Positions 18,965 to 28,871 of a stretch of 64,000 nucleotides of DNA are shown here, piece by piece. Where the stretch lies: assembly GCF_000711225.1 (NCBI RefSeq), contig NZ_JOMG01000002.1, positions 1,934,501 through 1,998,500 on the forward strand. The letters run 5' to 3'. Each line of letters opens with the position of its first letter. Within the stretch, counting starts at the first letter, position 1. Both the position numbers and the translations under genes were made by a program. The notes beneath the pieces were generated by a model. It ran no database searches, was not told the origin of the DNA, and saw only the letters and a list, made by a program, of their open reading frames with translations. The DNA comes from Pelobacter seleniigenes DSM 18267. Its GTDB lineage: Bacteria; Desulfobacterota; Desulfuromonadia; Desulfuromonadales; Geopsychrobacteraceae.

Positions 18965-21208
18965 TCAGTCCAGGGCGATTTGCCTGGTCGCTTTTTCGAT
19001 AACGAAACGTTGCAGCATTTCGCGCAAATGAACCGCCTGGCCCGAAAGCTCCTCCGCTGCTGCGGCACTCTCTTCCGCGCTGGCTGTATTTTGCTGGGTG
19101 ACTTGATCGATCTGGGCCAGTCCGCTGGTGACCTGGCTGATCCCCTGGGCCTGCTCATTGGACGCAGCGGCAATTTCTTCAAGCAGGTCATTGACCTGGT
19201 TGGTACCGGTCATGATGTCCTTCAATGCTGTTGCCGTTTGATGGGCCAGTTGGTTCCCCTTGTTGGTCAGAGCGACCGATCCCTCGATGAGCTCGGCGGT
19301 TTCCCGGGCTGCTTTGGCGCTGCGGGCGGCCAGGTTACGGACCTCTTCAGCAACCACGGCAAAACCTTTGCCATGCTGGCCGGCCCGGGCCGCTTCGACT
19401 GCGGCATTGAGGGCCAGCAGGTTGGTCTGGAAGGCAATTTCGTCAATGACCTTGATAATCTTACTGATGTCCTGACCAGCCTGTTTAATCTCCTCCATGG
19501 CGCGAACCATATCGGCCATTTGCCGGTCGCCGTTTTCCGCGGCCAGTTTCGATTCGCCCGACAACTTATTGGCGCTGGTCGCGTTTTCCGCGTTGGTACG
19601 GACCTGACCAGCCATCAGGTTCATGGACGCCGTCACCTCCTCCAGTGAGCTGGCGGATTCCGTAGCCCCTTGGGACAACGCCTGGCTACTGTCAGAAACC
19701 TGGGTTGAACCGCTGGCGATCTGTTCTGCGGCGGATTGAATGCCACCGACCATGGCCCGTAGCTCGACCAGCATGTTCTTAAGTGCATGGCCGAGCTGAT
19801 CGTTGGGTGAAGCGAGGCTGACTTCGGCAGTCAGGTCTCCTTGAGCAATGGCTTCCGCCAACTCACTGCGACCCTGCAGGTTTTTGGCCATGCCGACCAG
19901 GACCGAGCCGAGTTCGCTGATTTCGTCGCGGGCCCCGTAGATTTTGCATTCTTTACAGTCGGCGATTTTTCCATTGAGAATCTGCGGGCAATCAGGAGCG
20001 GGGTTGAAGCTTCCAGATTCGACCCAGCAATAGGATTCGCGGCCATAGCTGCGGCAGTCTTTTTTTCCGCAATTGGTCAGTTTTGAGCAATTCACTGCAC
20101 GACCCATGGGTAGATTCTGATTGCGCGTATCACCTTTGCTATACTGCGCAATGGCGGCAAAAGCACGGTGCAACGGATTGGTGATACTGCGGGAAATCAG
20201 CCAGGAAGCAGCAATCCCAAGCAGAATAGATATCAGCAGGCCGACTTTTAGAGTTGTATTTGCAGAACCCAATAATGAAACGGCTTGCCGGGTCATGGTT
20301 TTGGTCTGTTCAATGCCGCTGAGGGAACCGGCCCTGGCTTCAGAGACAATCTTATTGCCGATGTCCGCCCGCTTTTTCGTCCCGGCGATATTCTGTTTCC
20401 AGTATTTCAAATAGACACCGGTTAATCTTTGGTAATCCTGGGCCGCGGTCAATGTTTCCTGCAGCATGGCTTTGACCTGCGGGTCGTTGGCTGTGTTCGC
20501 CAGGTTGCTAACCAGTTTTTCGATCGTCTTGAATTCGTTTTGTTTGTCCTCAATCAATTGTGGGTTCCGTTCGACGAGGGTCCGTAAAATAGCGACCCTG
20601 ACGGCAGTTCCAGCCGTGATCACATCATCAATAATAGCGATATCTCCAATGTAACGTTGTAGCTGGTCTGTTGCGGCGCCGTTTGCCATCACTTGATTGG
20701 CATTTTCCCACTGCTGAGAACGGTAAGCCAGGCTGTTTTTCATGAATGTTCCAGCGGCTTTGGTGAGCTGCTTTCTGGTCGCCTCGATTGCCGCCGTGTT
20801 TTCTTGCGCTTCGACAACCAGCCTTTCAAAATCGATCAGCTGTTTTTCACTGTTGGCAATACTGTCAGTCAGGTGGCTGAGCTTTTGGGAATGAGCGACT
20901 ACCTGGGCAGCATGTTCCAGAGCGCTGTGCAGATCCTTGATGGAATTGTGAGCAGCTGTGATATCGGTCTCATTGGCGCTATAAGAATAGTCGAGCATAG
21001 CGGTGGTGGTTTGGAGCGCACTGCGTTCGACTTGGTTGGCAGATTCGACCAAGGGGACATATTCCTGGTCGAGCTGGTTGGATTGATGGGAAACTTTCTG
21101 CATGTTGCTGATCGCCAGATAGCCCATGGCGCACATCAGCAAAAGGAGCAGGCCGAAGCCCGAACCGATTTTTTTTCCTAGCTTGAGACTTTTGAATGAC
21201 AGTTGCAT
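18965..21208 (-). CDS. methyl-accepting chemotaxis protein with Cys-rich insert
   Basis: A 747-aa receptor: TM1 near the N-terminus, a helical periplasmic sensor of about 280 residues (four-helix-bundle type), TM2 ([19 protein letters not shown]), a cytoplasmic segment with seven cysteines in about 50 residues, HAMP-like linker, then a full MCP signalling domain whose tip reads [20 protein letters not shown]. The Cys segment (about 20020-20100 in DNA) has a two-CW-like pattern (NC..NC...DC, YCW, DC, DCKEC) and may bind a metal or sense redox. The ATG at 21208 has GGAGG 10 nt upstream; the longer reading lacks one. No che genes are adjacent. Confidence 0.9.
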   Translation of the reverse strand: MQLSFKSLKLGKKIGSGFGLLLLLMCAMGYLAISNMQKVSHQSNQLDQEYVPLVESANQVERSALQTTTAMLDYSYSANETDITAAHNSIKDLHSALEHAAQVVAHSQKLSHLTDSIANSEKQLIDFERLVVEAQENTAAIEATRKQLTKAAGTFMKNSLAYRSQQWENANQVMANGAATDQLQRYIGDIAIIDDVITAGTAVRVAILRTLVERNPQLIEDKQNEFKTIEKLVSNLANTANDPQVKAMLQETLTAAQDYQRLTGVYLKYWKQNIAGTKKRADIGNKIVSEARAGSLSGIEQTKTMTRQAVSLLGSANTTLKVGLLISILLGIAASWLISRSITNPLHRAFAAIAQYSKGDTRNQNLPMGRAVNCSKLTNCGKKDCRSYGRESYCWVESGSFNPAPDCPQILNGKIADCKECKIYGARDEISELGSVLVGMAKNLQGRSELAEAIAQGDLTAEVSLASPNDQLGHALKNMLVELRAMVGGIQSAAEQIASGSTQVSDSSQALSQGATESASSLEEVTASMNLMAGQVRTNAENATSANKLSGESKLAAENGDRQMADMVRAMEEIKQAGQDISKIIKVIDEIAFQTNLLALNAAVEAARAGQHGKGFAVVAEEVRNLAARSAKAARETAELIEGSVALTNKGNQLAHQTATALKDIMTGTNQVNDLLEEIAAASNEQAQGISQVTSGLAQIDQVTQQNTASAEESAAAAEELSGQAVHLREMLQRFVIEKATRQIALD

Positions 21209-21784
21209 TGTTGGATACCCTCCAGGTGGTAGTAGTGAAGTGATATTGACAGGCACCTACCCATGTAGAATGCAAGCAATCGAATAATTTTATCGAGGGG
21301 ACCTCCCATGGATAAATGAGATGTTGAACCGGGCATAGCCATCTTCCGGATGCCCGAAGAAAAAAACCAAAGTATGTGGGGAGCGATAAACTTTACTTAA
21401 GGTTTGTTGAATCTAATTATTGAAATTAAATCTTGTTATTCTTAAAGTCAAGGTTTTTTAATGTTTGGGAAGGGTAAAAAATGTATCGAACTCAACGAGC
21501 TTAATGTGAGCTGCTTGATAACAATTTTTCTCTTCCTTCTTGGAATATTTACAATAGGTTGAGCTATTTCGGGGGGAATGGTTTTCCGTGCTTGTTTTAA
21601 TCCTGCAGGTCGTGTTATGCATACAGGCTCTCTGTCCGGACAAGTCTAAACAAAGAGGTTTTGCGGGGAGAGTGCAAAGCAAGCAATGCGATAGAAAAAA
21701 CTTGTGCTTTGGTCTTGCATTTTGCCAAGTTTTTGGTTACATTCCCCAAGTTTTTCGATAAGCTTATTTATTGTCGAAGGCTAC
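21209..21784. other. gene-free AT-rich interval
   Basis: Between the chemoreceptor and the tRNA cluster. It contains a short hairpin GGGCAT/ATGCCC (21331-21355) in the receptor leader. The minus-strand frame 21458-21682 has no ribosome site or family features. I found no sigma-28 promoter or riboswitch that I would defend. Confidence 0.5.
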
Positions 21785-21870
21785 GGAGGAGTGGCCGAGT
21801 GGCTTAAGGCGGCGGTCTTGAAAACCGTTGAACGAAAGTTCCGTGGGTTCGAATCCTACCTCCTCCGCCA
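21785..21870 (+). tRNA. tRNA-Ser (anticodon UGA)
   Basis: Acceptor GGAGGAG pairs with CTCCTCC (21860-21866), then G and encoded CCA. The anticodon loop CTTGAAA gives UGA. It has the long variable arm of serine tRNAs and a GGTTCGAATCC T-arm. 86 nt including CCA. Confidence 0.95.
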
Positions 21871-21929
21871 CTTGACAAAGACAAAAAAAAGCTGACGCAA
21901 GTCAGAAAAAAACTTAATATACAAGTTGC

Positions 21930-22021
<92 letters not shown>

Positions 22022-22072
22022 TTTATTCAGCCCGATTGTCGTTCTCGCATGGGCAGTGTCACCAGAAAAAGG

Positions 22073-22101
22073 TTGACAAATTTTCCCGCGTGAGCGATAA
22101 A
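22073..22101 (+). promoter_or_regulatory. promoter of tRNA-Arg
   Basis: TTGACA (22073-22078), 17-bp spacer, GATAAA (22096-22101), ending 16 nt before the tRNA 5' end. A near-consensus stable-RNA promoter. Confidence 0.75.
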
Positions 22102-22117
22102 GCTGCTCTTTCAATAT

Positions 22118-22194
<77 letters not shown>

Positions 22195-22205
22195 CTTAAA
22201 AACAA

Positions 22206-22236
22206 GGCCTTAGCTCTCTTGGGAGCTAAGGTCTTT
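22206..22236 (+). terminator. intrinsic terminator after tRNA-Arg
   Basis: Stem GGCCTTAGCTC (22206-22216) with GAGCTAAGGTC (22223-22233), loop TCTTGG, followed by a short T run. It ends the tRNA transcript. Confidence 0.8.
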
Positions 22237-22402
22237 GTCGTTTCTTGATACTCCGAGGTCCTCTCGGGATCCTATGAATTATTCTAACGTATTTCTACCC
22301 ACTAACCGGAGTAAGGCCCTGACGGCTAGCGAGAAGAGCAACGTTCCTGTGGTTGGCGGCACGGTGGAGGCGCCGTAGGACATTGTGCTGAGTTTCGGGC
22401 GT

Positions 22403-22531
22403 TCAGCAACCTTTAGTCAAAGCCAAGGCCTTGCCGAGAACGGCGGCCGCCGTTTCGCTGGCGTGTTCGAGGGCCTTCTGTGTCAGGTGGGTGTACGCTG
22501 CTTGTGTGCCCCGGACGTCACTGCACCTAGA
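22403..22531 (-). pseudogene. C-terminal fragment of a tyrosine recombinase
   Basis: A minus-strand frame bounded by stops and without a start encodes about 42 residues including AAYTHLTQKALEHASETAAA. This looks like the end of a phage-type integrase, where the catalytic Tyr lies in a YxHL context. Everything upstream of this tail is missing. It lies about 210 bp from tRNA-Arg(ACG), a common integration target. Assignment rests on the tail pattern only. The rest of 22234-22543 holds nothing else I can name. Confidence 0.45.
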
Positions 22532-22543
22532 TCAGTGTCAACT

Positions 22544-23893
22544 TCAAAAGGTTAATATAATTTTTGCGTATGCATCCCAGGCAGTATCAACGACGGGCAG
22601 TAAAGAATATTCTGCGCCGTCCTCAATGTCGCTGATTTTCTTCGGCTTTCCGACCGGGGAACCGCTGCCAGAATACTCATAGTCGTAGTAAATGGCGCCG
22701 ATTTTTATAGATGCGGCTTGGCTAACATTGAGAATGTAATAGGCTTCGCCAACATGACCACGAGTGGCGAGTTTATTGCCAAGGACGTCATCCTGAATTC
22801 GGTTGATCGGAGTCCAGTACTTGGAGCCATAGTTGTATTCCAGTCCGAATTTTCCCATCGGTGCGGGTATTTGCATACCAACGTAAACGCCATAGCCTTC
22901 TTGGTGATCGTTGTTTTCAGAATAAGCTGGAGACATGATTATCTCGCTGCCGTCTTCTGAAAGAGTCACCTGAAAAACAGCATCGCTTCCCATACCTCCA
23001 AACATTCCAGCCTTACCGTTCGGACGTAGTTGGGTCATCGCGATCGAACCGAACAGAACGAAACCACTCTCAAACTCGTGAGAGACGTTGAGGTCAATTA
23101 GAATAATGTCTCCAATGGTAGTCGTTGGAACGTAGCGAGTAGCGAAGTTGAAAGTGGGGAACTTCTCCGTATCTTGAGCGAACAACGTTGCGTACTGAGT
23201 AGGAAAGGCAGAGGTGCCATTAAAACCATCGTTAATATCGTGGGCCCTGAAAAAGCTAGCCAAAATCAAGGTTTTGTCGTCATGATAAAGGTCAAAGCTA
23301 ATCCCGGCAAGTTTAGCACCTTCAAGGTTTTTGTCCGTAGCACGTGTCCCATTCCCCCACTCCTCTTCAATTCCCAAACCGTAACATAGCCGAACATTCA
23401 TCCCCTTGATATCAGTTAGAGGTTCCAAAAAATATCCGATTGTCGCACCATCAACATTGAAATCGCTGGGGGTCCTATATGGAGTACCAGAATAGATGCC
23501 ATCATTGGAGACTACCATTGCTTGCCCATAAAAAAAAGGTCTCCGCCCTATCGAATAATTAAAGTTGCTGTCTAGAATATTCCACCATTTAAAATGTAAT
23601 CTCTCTAAACGCAAAGTATCAAAATTTGTTTTATCAAATGTTTGATCCAACTCACCCATATATTTGTACCCATACAACTGACCGCCAAACACCATGTTGT
23701 TGTCTGACTTTACTTCCATGCCTAATCGCAACTGCGAACTATACTCAATATTTTCATAGTCATCTGAATTTACCGATACAACCGAAGTAATGAGTTCACC
23801 ACCAAGAGAAAATTTATCGGAATCAAAACCAGCAAATGAAAAATTTGGAAGTATAAACAAACCGCATAAAATCAATATTGCAAACTTTTTCAT
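22544..23893 (-). CDS. putative outer-membrane beta-barrel (porin-like) protein
   Basis: A 449-aa protein with a signal peptide (MKKFAILILCGLFILPNFSFA) and then alternating polar/hydrophobic stretches rich in aromatic residues, ending in Phe (KIILTF), the usual outer-membrane barrel C-terminus. It resembles DUF3373-type putative porins of Geobacter relatives, from memory only. The gene is clearly AT-richer than the core genes and sits in a tRNA-linked zone with an integrase tail and a MITE, so recent transfer is likely. Substrate unknown. No operon partner. Confidence 0.65.
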   Translation of the reverse strand: MKKFAILILCGLFILPNFSFAGFDSDKFSLGGELITSVVSVNSDDYENIEYSSQLRLGMEVKSDNNMVFGGQLYGYKYMGELDQTFDKTNFDTLRLERLHFKWWNILDSNFNYSIGRRPFFYGQAMVVSNDGIYSGTPYRTPSDFNVDGATIGYFLEPLTDIKGMNVRLCYGLGIEEEWGNGTRATDKNLEGAKLAGISFDLYHDDKTLILASFFRAHDINDGFNGTSAFPTQYATLFAQDTEKFPTFNFATRYVPTTTIGDIILIDLNVSHEFESGFVLFGSIAMTQLRPNGKAGMFGGMGSDAVFQVTLSEDGSEIIMSPAYSENNDHQEGYGVYVGMQIPAPMGKFGLEYNYGSKYWTPINRIQDDVLGNKLATRGHVGEAYYILNVSQAASIKIGAIYYDYEYSGSGSPVGKPKKISDIEDGAEYSLLPVVDTAWDAYAKIILTF

Positions 23894-24307
23894 TATTCCC
23901 TCAAAATGGCAGCTAAGAAAAAATCAACTTTTACAGACGGATTTTATTTATTTCATGTCGCATCCACCTCTGATTGCTAGATATAACCGATCTACTACGA
24001 GATAGTTTTTACCTCACTCGGTTCTTACTACCAAATCGTTAGGCGGAAATTTTGACTCTGTCGAAATTTTGTGTTCCTGATTGCCGGCCACCTCTTCATG
24101 GAAAAATATATTAGGCGCCGTTTCACCTATACCTTTTCCATCGGAACGGTTGCTCAGCCGGCTAATAATGAAGTGCCTAGCACGATTGCCACAAGTACAT
24201 ATTCCATTGCATTTGCTTTTTTAATTCTAAGCAAGATTGTTCTGTTGATTGATATTTAGAAGTGACGGCTCACGATAAACTTTCCCCAATTGCTAGGGGC
24301 GCCTATT
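23894..24307. other. gene-poor interval between the porin-like gene and the MITE
   Basis: AT-rich. It holds a short forward frame of 62 codons (24071-24259) with a hydrophobic stretch but no recognisable family, and an isolated GTTAGGC heptamer (24039-24045). I see no convincing gene. Confidence 0.4.
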
Positions 24308-24470
24308 TAGTGTCCTGTGCGGTTAGTTCTATAGTCTAATTCTGGCCATTTTTACTGCTGTTTACGGTCTGCCTTCTCGGCTTGGCTTTGGCCAGGCCTG
24401 CGGCGGCACGCCTTGGCAGCAGTAAAAATGACTCAGAATTTATACCGACAACTCACCGCACAGGACACTA
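24308..24470. mobile_element. MITE-like element with long terminal inverted repeats
   Basis: 163 bp bounded by TAGTGTCCTGTGCGGT (24308) and its complement ending at 24470. The inverted similarity continues inward for about 50 bp, including CATTTTTACTGCTG against CAGCAGTAAAAATG. No coding capacity. The ends carry TA, which would fit a TA-targeting transposase in trans (inference); no longer target duplication is visible. An inner GC-rich palindrome (GGCTTGGC/GCCAGGCC) lies near the centre. Confidence 0.75.
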
Positions 24471-24934
24471 GCATTCTCTGCAACCTTCAAAACCAAGTAG
24501 GTCTAGTGGTTTTGCGTCTTCGAATTGCTCTGGGTTTGCCTTTTTAATTGTTGACTACTGTACAGACACCATCTGACGGATTTCTGATAAGCAGCAGGTT
24601 ATATCAAAATATGTAGTTTGGCTACGGCGGTGGTATTTTTATCGTTGACCACCAAAACAGAAACCGCCATTCCTCCTTAAGGGGTTGTACCATAAAGGTT
24701 CCATAGAGGTTGCAGTGTCGGGTTCGATGCTCAGTTGGCTCCGCTAACTCGTTGGTTTGTCACATTTTCGTTATCACTCTCTGATTCTGAGCTGTCATCT
24801 ATTGGGTTTTGTGGGAAAATCGGGCTCCCTGTTCTCCTTGCAGCTACGGAATAAAGCTTTTCTTTCTGTAGTTACTTTGTTAGGGTTTCGTAATGAATTG
24901 ACACCTCTCTGATGCCTGACAGAGTTTTTACCCG
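24471..24934. other. non-coding leader region upstream of the large regulator
   Basis: No gene seen. A TTGACA at 24898 lies only 37 nt before the start codon of the 1279-aa regulator and has no good -10 partner. Confidence 0.35.
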
Positions 24935-27900
24935 ATGAAACCTGCAACCAAGCAATATTCTTTTCGTTTTTTGGGATCCGTTACGGTAGAGAGTGATGGG
25001 CGGCGGCTGGAGGCGACATTGCCGCAGAAGGGGCTGGCATTGTTGGCCTATCTGGCGACAACCCCGGGGGTGCCGCAGGCGCGGCGCAAGCTGGCCGATT
25101 TCTTCTGGCCGGAACTGTCCGAAGAGGCCGGGCGAAACAACCTCAGGCAGGTTCTGCTGGGGTTGAAGAGGACTTTGGGAGCGGCTGCTGAACCTCCCTG
25201 CCTGATCACGACCCGTAATGAAGTCTGCTATCAGGCTGTTGGACACTGCTCCTCGGATCTTGCCGATTTTTTGCTTGAAATCCCTGCCTGTCAGACCTTT
25301 GCCAATAACGAGGACTGTGCTGTTTGCCTGCCCGCCCTGCAAGCCAAGGCCGATCTCTACCGCGGTGCTTTCTTGGAAAACCTCATGCTGGAGGGCAGTC
25401 CGGAGTTTGACAGCTGGCTGCAGATTCAGCGAGAAAGACTGGAGCAGCGGGCGCTGTTTATGCTGGAACGGATTGCTTCCTGCCATGAAAATCAGGGTCG
25501 ACTGGATGATGCGCTGGCGGTGGCGGAGCGTTTTGCGGAACTGGCCCCCTGGAGCGACGAAGGCATACGCAGGGTCATCCGCCTGGCGGCATTGACCGGA
25601 CAGCGCGGGTTTGCCCTGAACCGGTATCAGGCGTTCTGTCGAACCCTGAAAGCAGAACTTGGCGTGCAGCCGGAAAGCAAAACACGGCAGTTGGCACAGA
25701 ATATTCAGAACGGCGAGCTGCTCCCCTATCTTGCCCCTGCGGCTCCGCCGCTTGAAAGTGCTGCTGAACTCCCTTCACAAAGTCTCGAACGACGGCAGGT
25801 CACCATCTGTTATTGCCGCTTGCTGCCGCTGCAGGCAGGAGATCCGGATGAAGAATATGAACTGCTGAAAATACCCCTGCAGCGCTGTAAAGAGGTTCTC
25901 CAGCGCAGCGGCGCATATCTGCTCGAAAACATGAGCGGTGCCGGCGTGCTGGCTTATTTCGGGTTTCCGCAGGCCCGGGAAAATATGGCTGCGCTGGCGG
26001 TCAATGCCTCGTTACACCTGAAAAATCTTGATTTGGCTGGGGTGAGGTTGCAGATCGCTATCCATAGTGGGCTGGTGCTGAGCGCCATGGATAAGTTGCA
26101 GCCGGATGTGATCGGCAGGATAACCGGGCGGGTGCTGGAGTTGGCCAATCTGGCGGCGAACAAAGATATTCTTATCAGCCGCACGGTTTATGAACGGGTG
26201 CAGAATTTTTTTGAGTGTCGCGAGGTGGCAACTCGTCCGGTTCCGGAGGAACCGATTGCTGAGCCCTGCTATCTGATTGTCGGGGCCGCTTTCAGTGAGA
26301 GCCATCTTGACCGGTTGGCCGGAATGCCCCCGCTGGTTGGGCGCGAGCAGGAACTGGCCAAGCTGAAAGAGTGCTGGGCTGCCGTGACCAAAGGGGCGGG
26401 AAAAGCGCTGCTCGTGCAAGGCGAGCCGGGGATCGGTAAATCCCGATTGCTCAGCAGTTTCAGGGAAATTTTGCCGGCAACGGGCTGTCTGATCTTGGAT
26501 TTGAGGTGTTCCTTTGAATTCAGTCAATCTCCGTTCCAACCGGTTATCAATCTTCTTAAACGCAGCCTCGGTTTCCAATCGGGCGCTGATCCGGCGGCTC
26601 GTTCGGCAAAGCTGGCTGATGCGATCTCGTTGTTGTACCCCGATGACAGCGGCCAGATTTTGAGTGCGGCGGCCGAGTTGTTGGCTGTGCCGGTGAACGG
26701 CCGGAACCTGGCCTCGGGGGTCACCGTGCCACAACGACGGCAGTTGACTTTGACCCTGCTGCTGGAGTTGCTGGCGAAGCTGGCCAGCCAGCGCTCGGTG
26801 CTGGTCGTTGTCGAGGATCTCCATTGGAGTGACCCCTCAACCCTGGAGCTCGTGGAACTGCTGCTGGAACAGGGGGTTCCCAATGGGCTCTGTTTGCTGC
26901 TCACAGCCCGGCCGGAGTTTGCTCCACCCTGGCAACCCGCAACCGTCGCTAGTGTCCGCCTCGGACCATTGTCGAACCAGGACATCGCCGCCATTGTCAC
27001 CGCAGTGGGGCCGGATACCGGACTGTCATTGCGGCAACAGATCGTTGCCCGCGCTGATGGTGTTCCGCTGTTTGCCGAGGAGCTGAGCCGGTTGCCGACG
27101 GGCTTTGCTGAGGGGGATGCCCCTGCGGTGCCGGCCAGCCTGCATGACCTGCTGGCAACCAGACTGGATCGCCTGGGTCAGGATAAACGGTTGGCTCAGC
27201 TGGCCGCCACAATCGGCAGGGAATTTTCCCCTCAATTGGTTGCGAAACTAACTCTTTTGGAAGAGGAAGAAACCATCGCGGCTCTGTTGCGGTTGAAGCA
27301 GGTTGGGCTGGTTGCTATTCTTACGGCCGATCGCTGGCAGTTCCGCCATGCTCTGTTTCGCGATGCGGCCTATCTGTCGCAGACCCGCGGCGATCGGGAG
27401 GCCGCCCACCGGCAAATCGCGGAGATTCTTACCGCCGACTATCCGGAGATCGGCAGCAGCCAGCCGGAATTGCTGGCTTACCACTGGACCAGCGCCGGCG
27501 CGTTTGAGCCGGCCATCAACAGTTGGTTGCAAGCGGGGCTGCAGGCTCAGTCGCACAGTGCTCACCAGGAAGCGGTCAGGCATTTTAATGCCGGGCTTGC
27601 TTTGCTGACGCGGTTGGAGCCGGCTCAACAAAGCCTGCACCGGGAATGGCAATTCCTGGTCGGTCTGGGGGCATCGGCCTATGCCACGGAAGGCTATGCG
27701 TCCCCCCAGGGCGCGGCCGCCTATCTGCGCGCGGTCGAGTTGGGCGAGCAGAAGGAATTTCCGGAGCAGAGTTTTCCGGCGCTGTGGGGGCTGTGGGCCG
27801 GGGCCAGTTCCCATGCCAACTGGGGGCATTCCCTGCATCTGGCCAAGCGGCTGGTCAAAATCGTCCAAAACGGGAAAGACCCGCTGGCCCGCCAACAGGG

Positions 27901-28774
27901 CTACTTTGCCCTGGGGAATGTCCAGTTCTGGCGCGGTGAATTCCTGGAATCGCGGCGCTGCCTGGAAAAATCGCTTCGGGAGTATCTGCCTGAACGGCAT
28001 ATGGAACTGGAAAGCAGTTACGGCGAAAACGCCTTTGCCACTGGCAACGGCTATCTGTCCTGGAACCTCTGTGTACTCGGGTTTCCCCGGCAGGCGCTGG
28101 CCGCCGGACAACAGGCCGTGGCCGAAGCCGAGCGCTGTGGTCATCCTTTCAGCCTTGGCTATGCCCTGACCTTCTTGACTGTTCTACAGCGGATGCGCCG
28201 GCAGCCCCGGTTGACCCTGGAATTGGCGGAGCGGACCATTGCCCTGGCCCAAAAGCATGATTTCCCATTATGGCTGGTGGGAGCAACCGTAGAAAAAGGC
28301 TGGGCCAAGACCATGCTGGGGCAGCTCGACGGACTAACGGAGATGCAGTGGAGTCTGGACCAGGTTGCTTCGCTGATGAGTGGAATCTCGGTGATCTTCC
28401 TCGAAACCCAGGTGGACAGTTTGCGTTGTGCGGGGCAGACGGAGAAAGCGTTAACGGTCATTGAGCGGGCTTTTGAGCTGATTGAGCAGCTGGACGATCA
28501 TCATGCCGAAGCGGAACTGTATCGGCATAAAGGCCTCTGTTTGCAGCGGTTGTCCGCCGGCAATGCTGAACCAGCCGAGGCCTGTCTGCGGCAGGCGCTG
28601 CAGATCAGCCGCAGGCAGGCTGCCCTGCTCTACGAACTGCGTGCAGCAATAGCGCTGAACCGGCTGCTGAACCGGCAGGGCCGGGGTGAAGAAGGGCGCC
28701 GACTGCTGACTGATGTCCGCCGGCGCTTGAATTTGACCTGTGCGTCTCCCCATCTTTTGCCTGCGGTGGTTTGA
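24935..28774 (+). CDS. BTAD / cyclase-like / AAA-ATPase / TPR regulator
   Basis: A 1279-aa cytosolic protein. Order: winged-helix OmpR/SARP-like domain (about 8-95), bacterial transcriptional activator domain with helical repeats (about 100-255), a class III nucleotide-cyclase fold (about 285-450), a P-loop ATPase with Walker A GEPGIGKS (about 495) and Walker B VLVVVEDLHWSD, then TPR-like repeats to the end. In the cyclase fold the metal-binding Asp positions are lost (VTICYCRLLPL where active enzymes read like VTVLFADI), so it is probably a non-catalytic ligand or signal domain. It resembles AfsR-like and STAND regulators; target genes and signal are unknown. No clear ribosome site precedes the ATG. 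Confidence 0.82.
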   Translation: MKPATKQYSFRFLGSVTVESDGRRLEATLPQKGLALLAYLATTPGVPQARRKLADFFWPELSEEAGRNNLRQVLLGLKRTLGAAAEPPCLITTRNEVCYQAVGHCSSDLADFLLEIPACQTFANNEDCAVCLPALQAKADLYRGAFLENLMLEGSPEFDSWLQIQRERLEQRALFMLERIASCHENQGRLDDALAVAERFAELAPWSDEGIRRVIRLAALTGQRGFALNRYQAFCRTLKAELGVQPESKTRQLAQNIQNGELLPYLAPAAPPLESAAELPSQSLERRQVTICYCRLLPLQAGDPDEEYELLKIPLQRCKEVLQRSGAYLLENMSGAGVLAYFGFPQARENMAALAVNASLHLKNLDLAGVRLQIAIHSGLVLSAMDKLQPDVIGRITGRVLELANLAANKDILISRTVYERVQNFFECREVATRPVPEEPIAEPCYLIVGAAFSESHLDRLAGMPPLVGREQELAKLKECWAAVTKGAGKALLVQGEPGIGKSRLLSSFREILPATGCLILDLRCSFEFSQSPFQPVINLLKRSLGFQSGADPAARSAKLADAISLLYPDDSGQILSAAAELLAVPVNGRNLASGVTVPQRRQLTLTLLLELLAKLASQRSVLVVVEDLHWSDPSTLELVELLLEQGVPNGLCLLLTARPEFAPPWQPATVASVRLGPLSNQDIAAIVTAVGPDTGLSLRQQIVARADGVPLFAEELSRLPTGFAEGDAPAVPASLHDLLATRLDRLGQDKRLAQLAATIGREFSPQLVAKLTLLEEEETIAALLRLKQVGLVAILTADRWQFRHALFRDAAYLSQTRGDREAAHRQIAEILTADYPEIGSSQPELLAYHWTSAGAFEPAINSWLQAGLQAQSHSAHQEAVRHFNAGLALLTRLEPAQQSLHREWQFLVGLGASAYATEGYASPQGAAAYLRAVELGEQKEFPEQSFPALWGLWAGASSHANWGHSLHLAKRLVKIVQNGKDPLARQQGYFALGNVQFWRGEFLESRRCLEKSLREYLPERHMELESSYGENAFATGNGYLSWNLCVLGFPRQALAAGQQAVAEAERCGHPFSLGYALTFLTVLQRMRRQPRLTLELAERTIALAQKHDFPLWLVGATVEKGWAKTMLGQLDGLTEMQWSLDQVASLMSGISVIFLETQVDSLRCAGQTEKALTVIERAFELIEQLDDHHAEAELYRHKGLCLQRLSAGNAEPAEACLRQALQISRRQAALLYELRAAIALNRLLNRQGRGEEGRRLLTDVRRRLNLTCASPHLLPAVV

Positions 28775-28871
28775 TCTTTTGGGCAAGCAGAGTGGTCACT
28801 TGATAGCCGCTTGAAAAGTCGCCTGCTGAGCCCGGGCCTGAAAAGCCCGGGGATATATTTTCACCAACTGG

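Noticed and set aside
21257-21420. Cyclic-di-GMP riboswitch or sigma-28 promoter upstream of the chemoreceptor
   Set aside because: I looked for the GEMM core and for TAAA...GCCGATAA and found neither in convincing form.
21458-21682. 74-codon minus-strand frame
   Set aside because: AT-rich intergenic sequence, no ribosome site, no family pattern.
24039-24045. GTTAGGC heptamer as a third attC site
   Set aside because: No convincing partner heptamer or stem at the expected distance, so chance occurrence is the simpler view.
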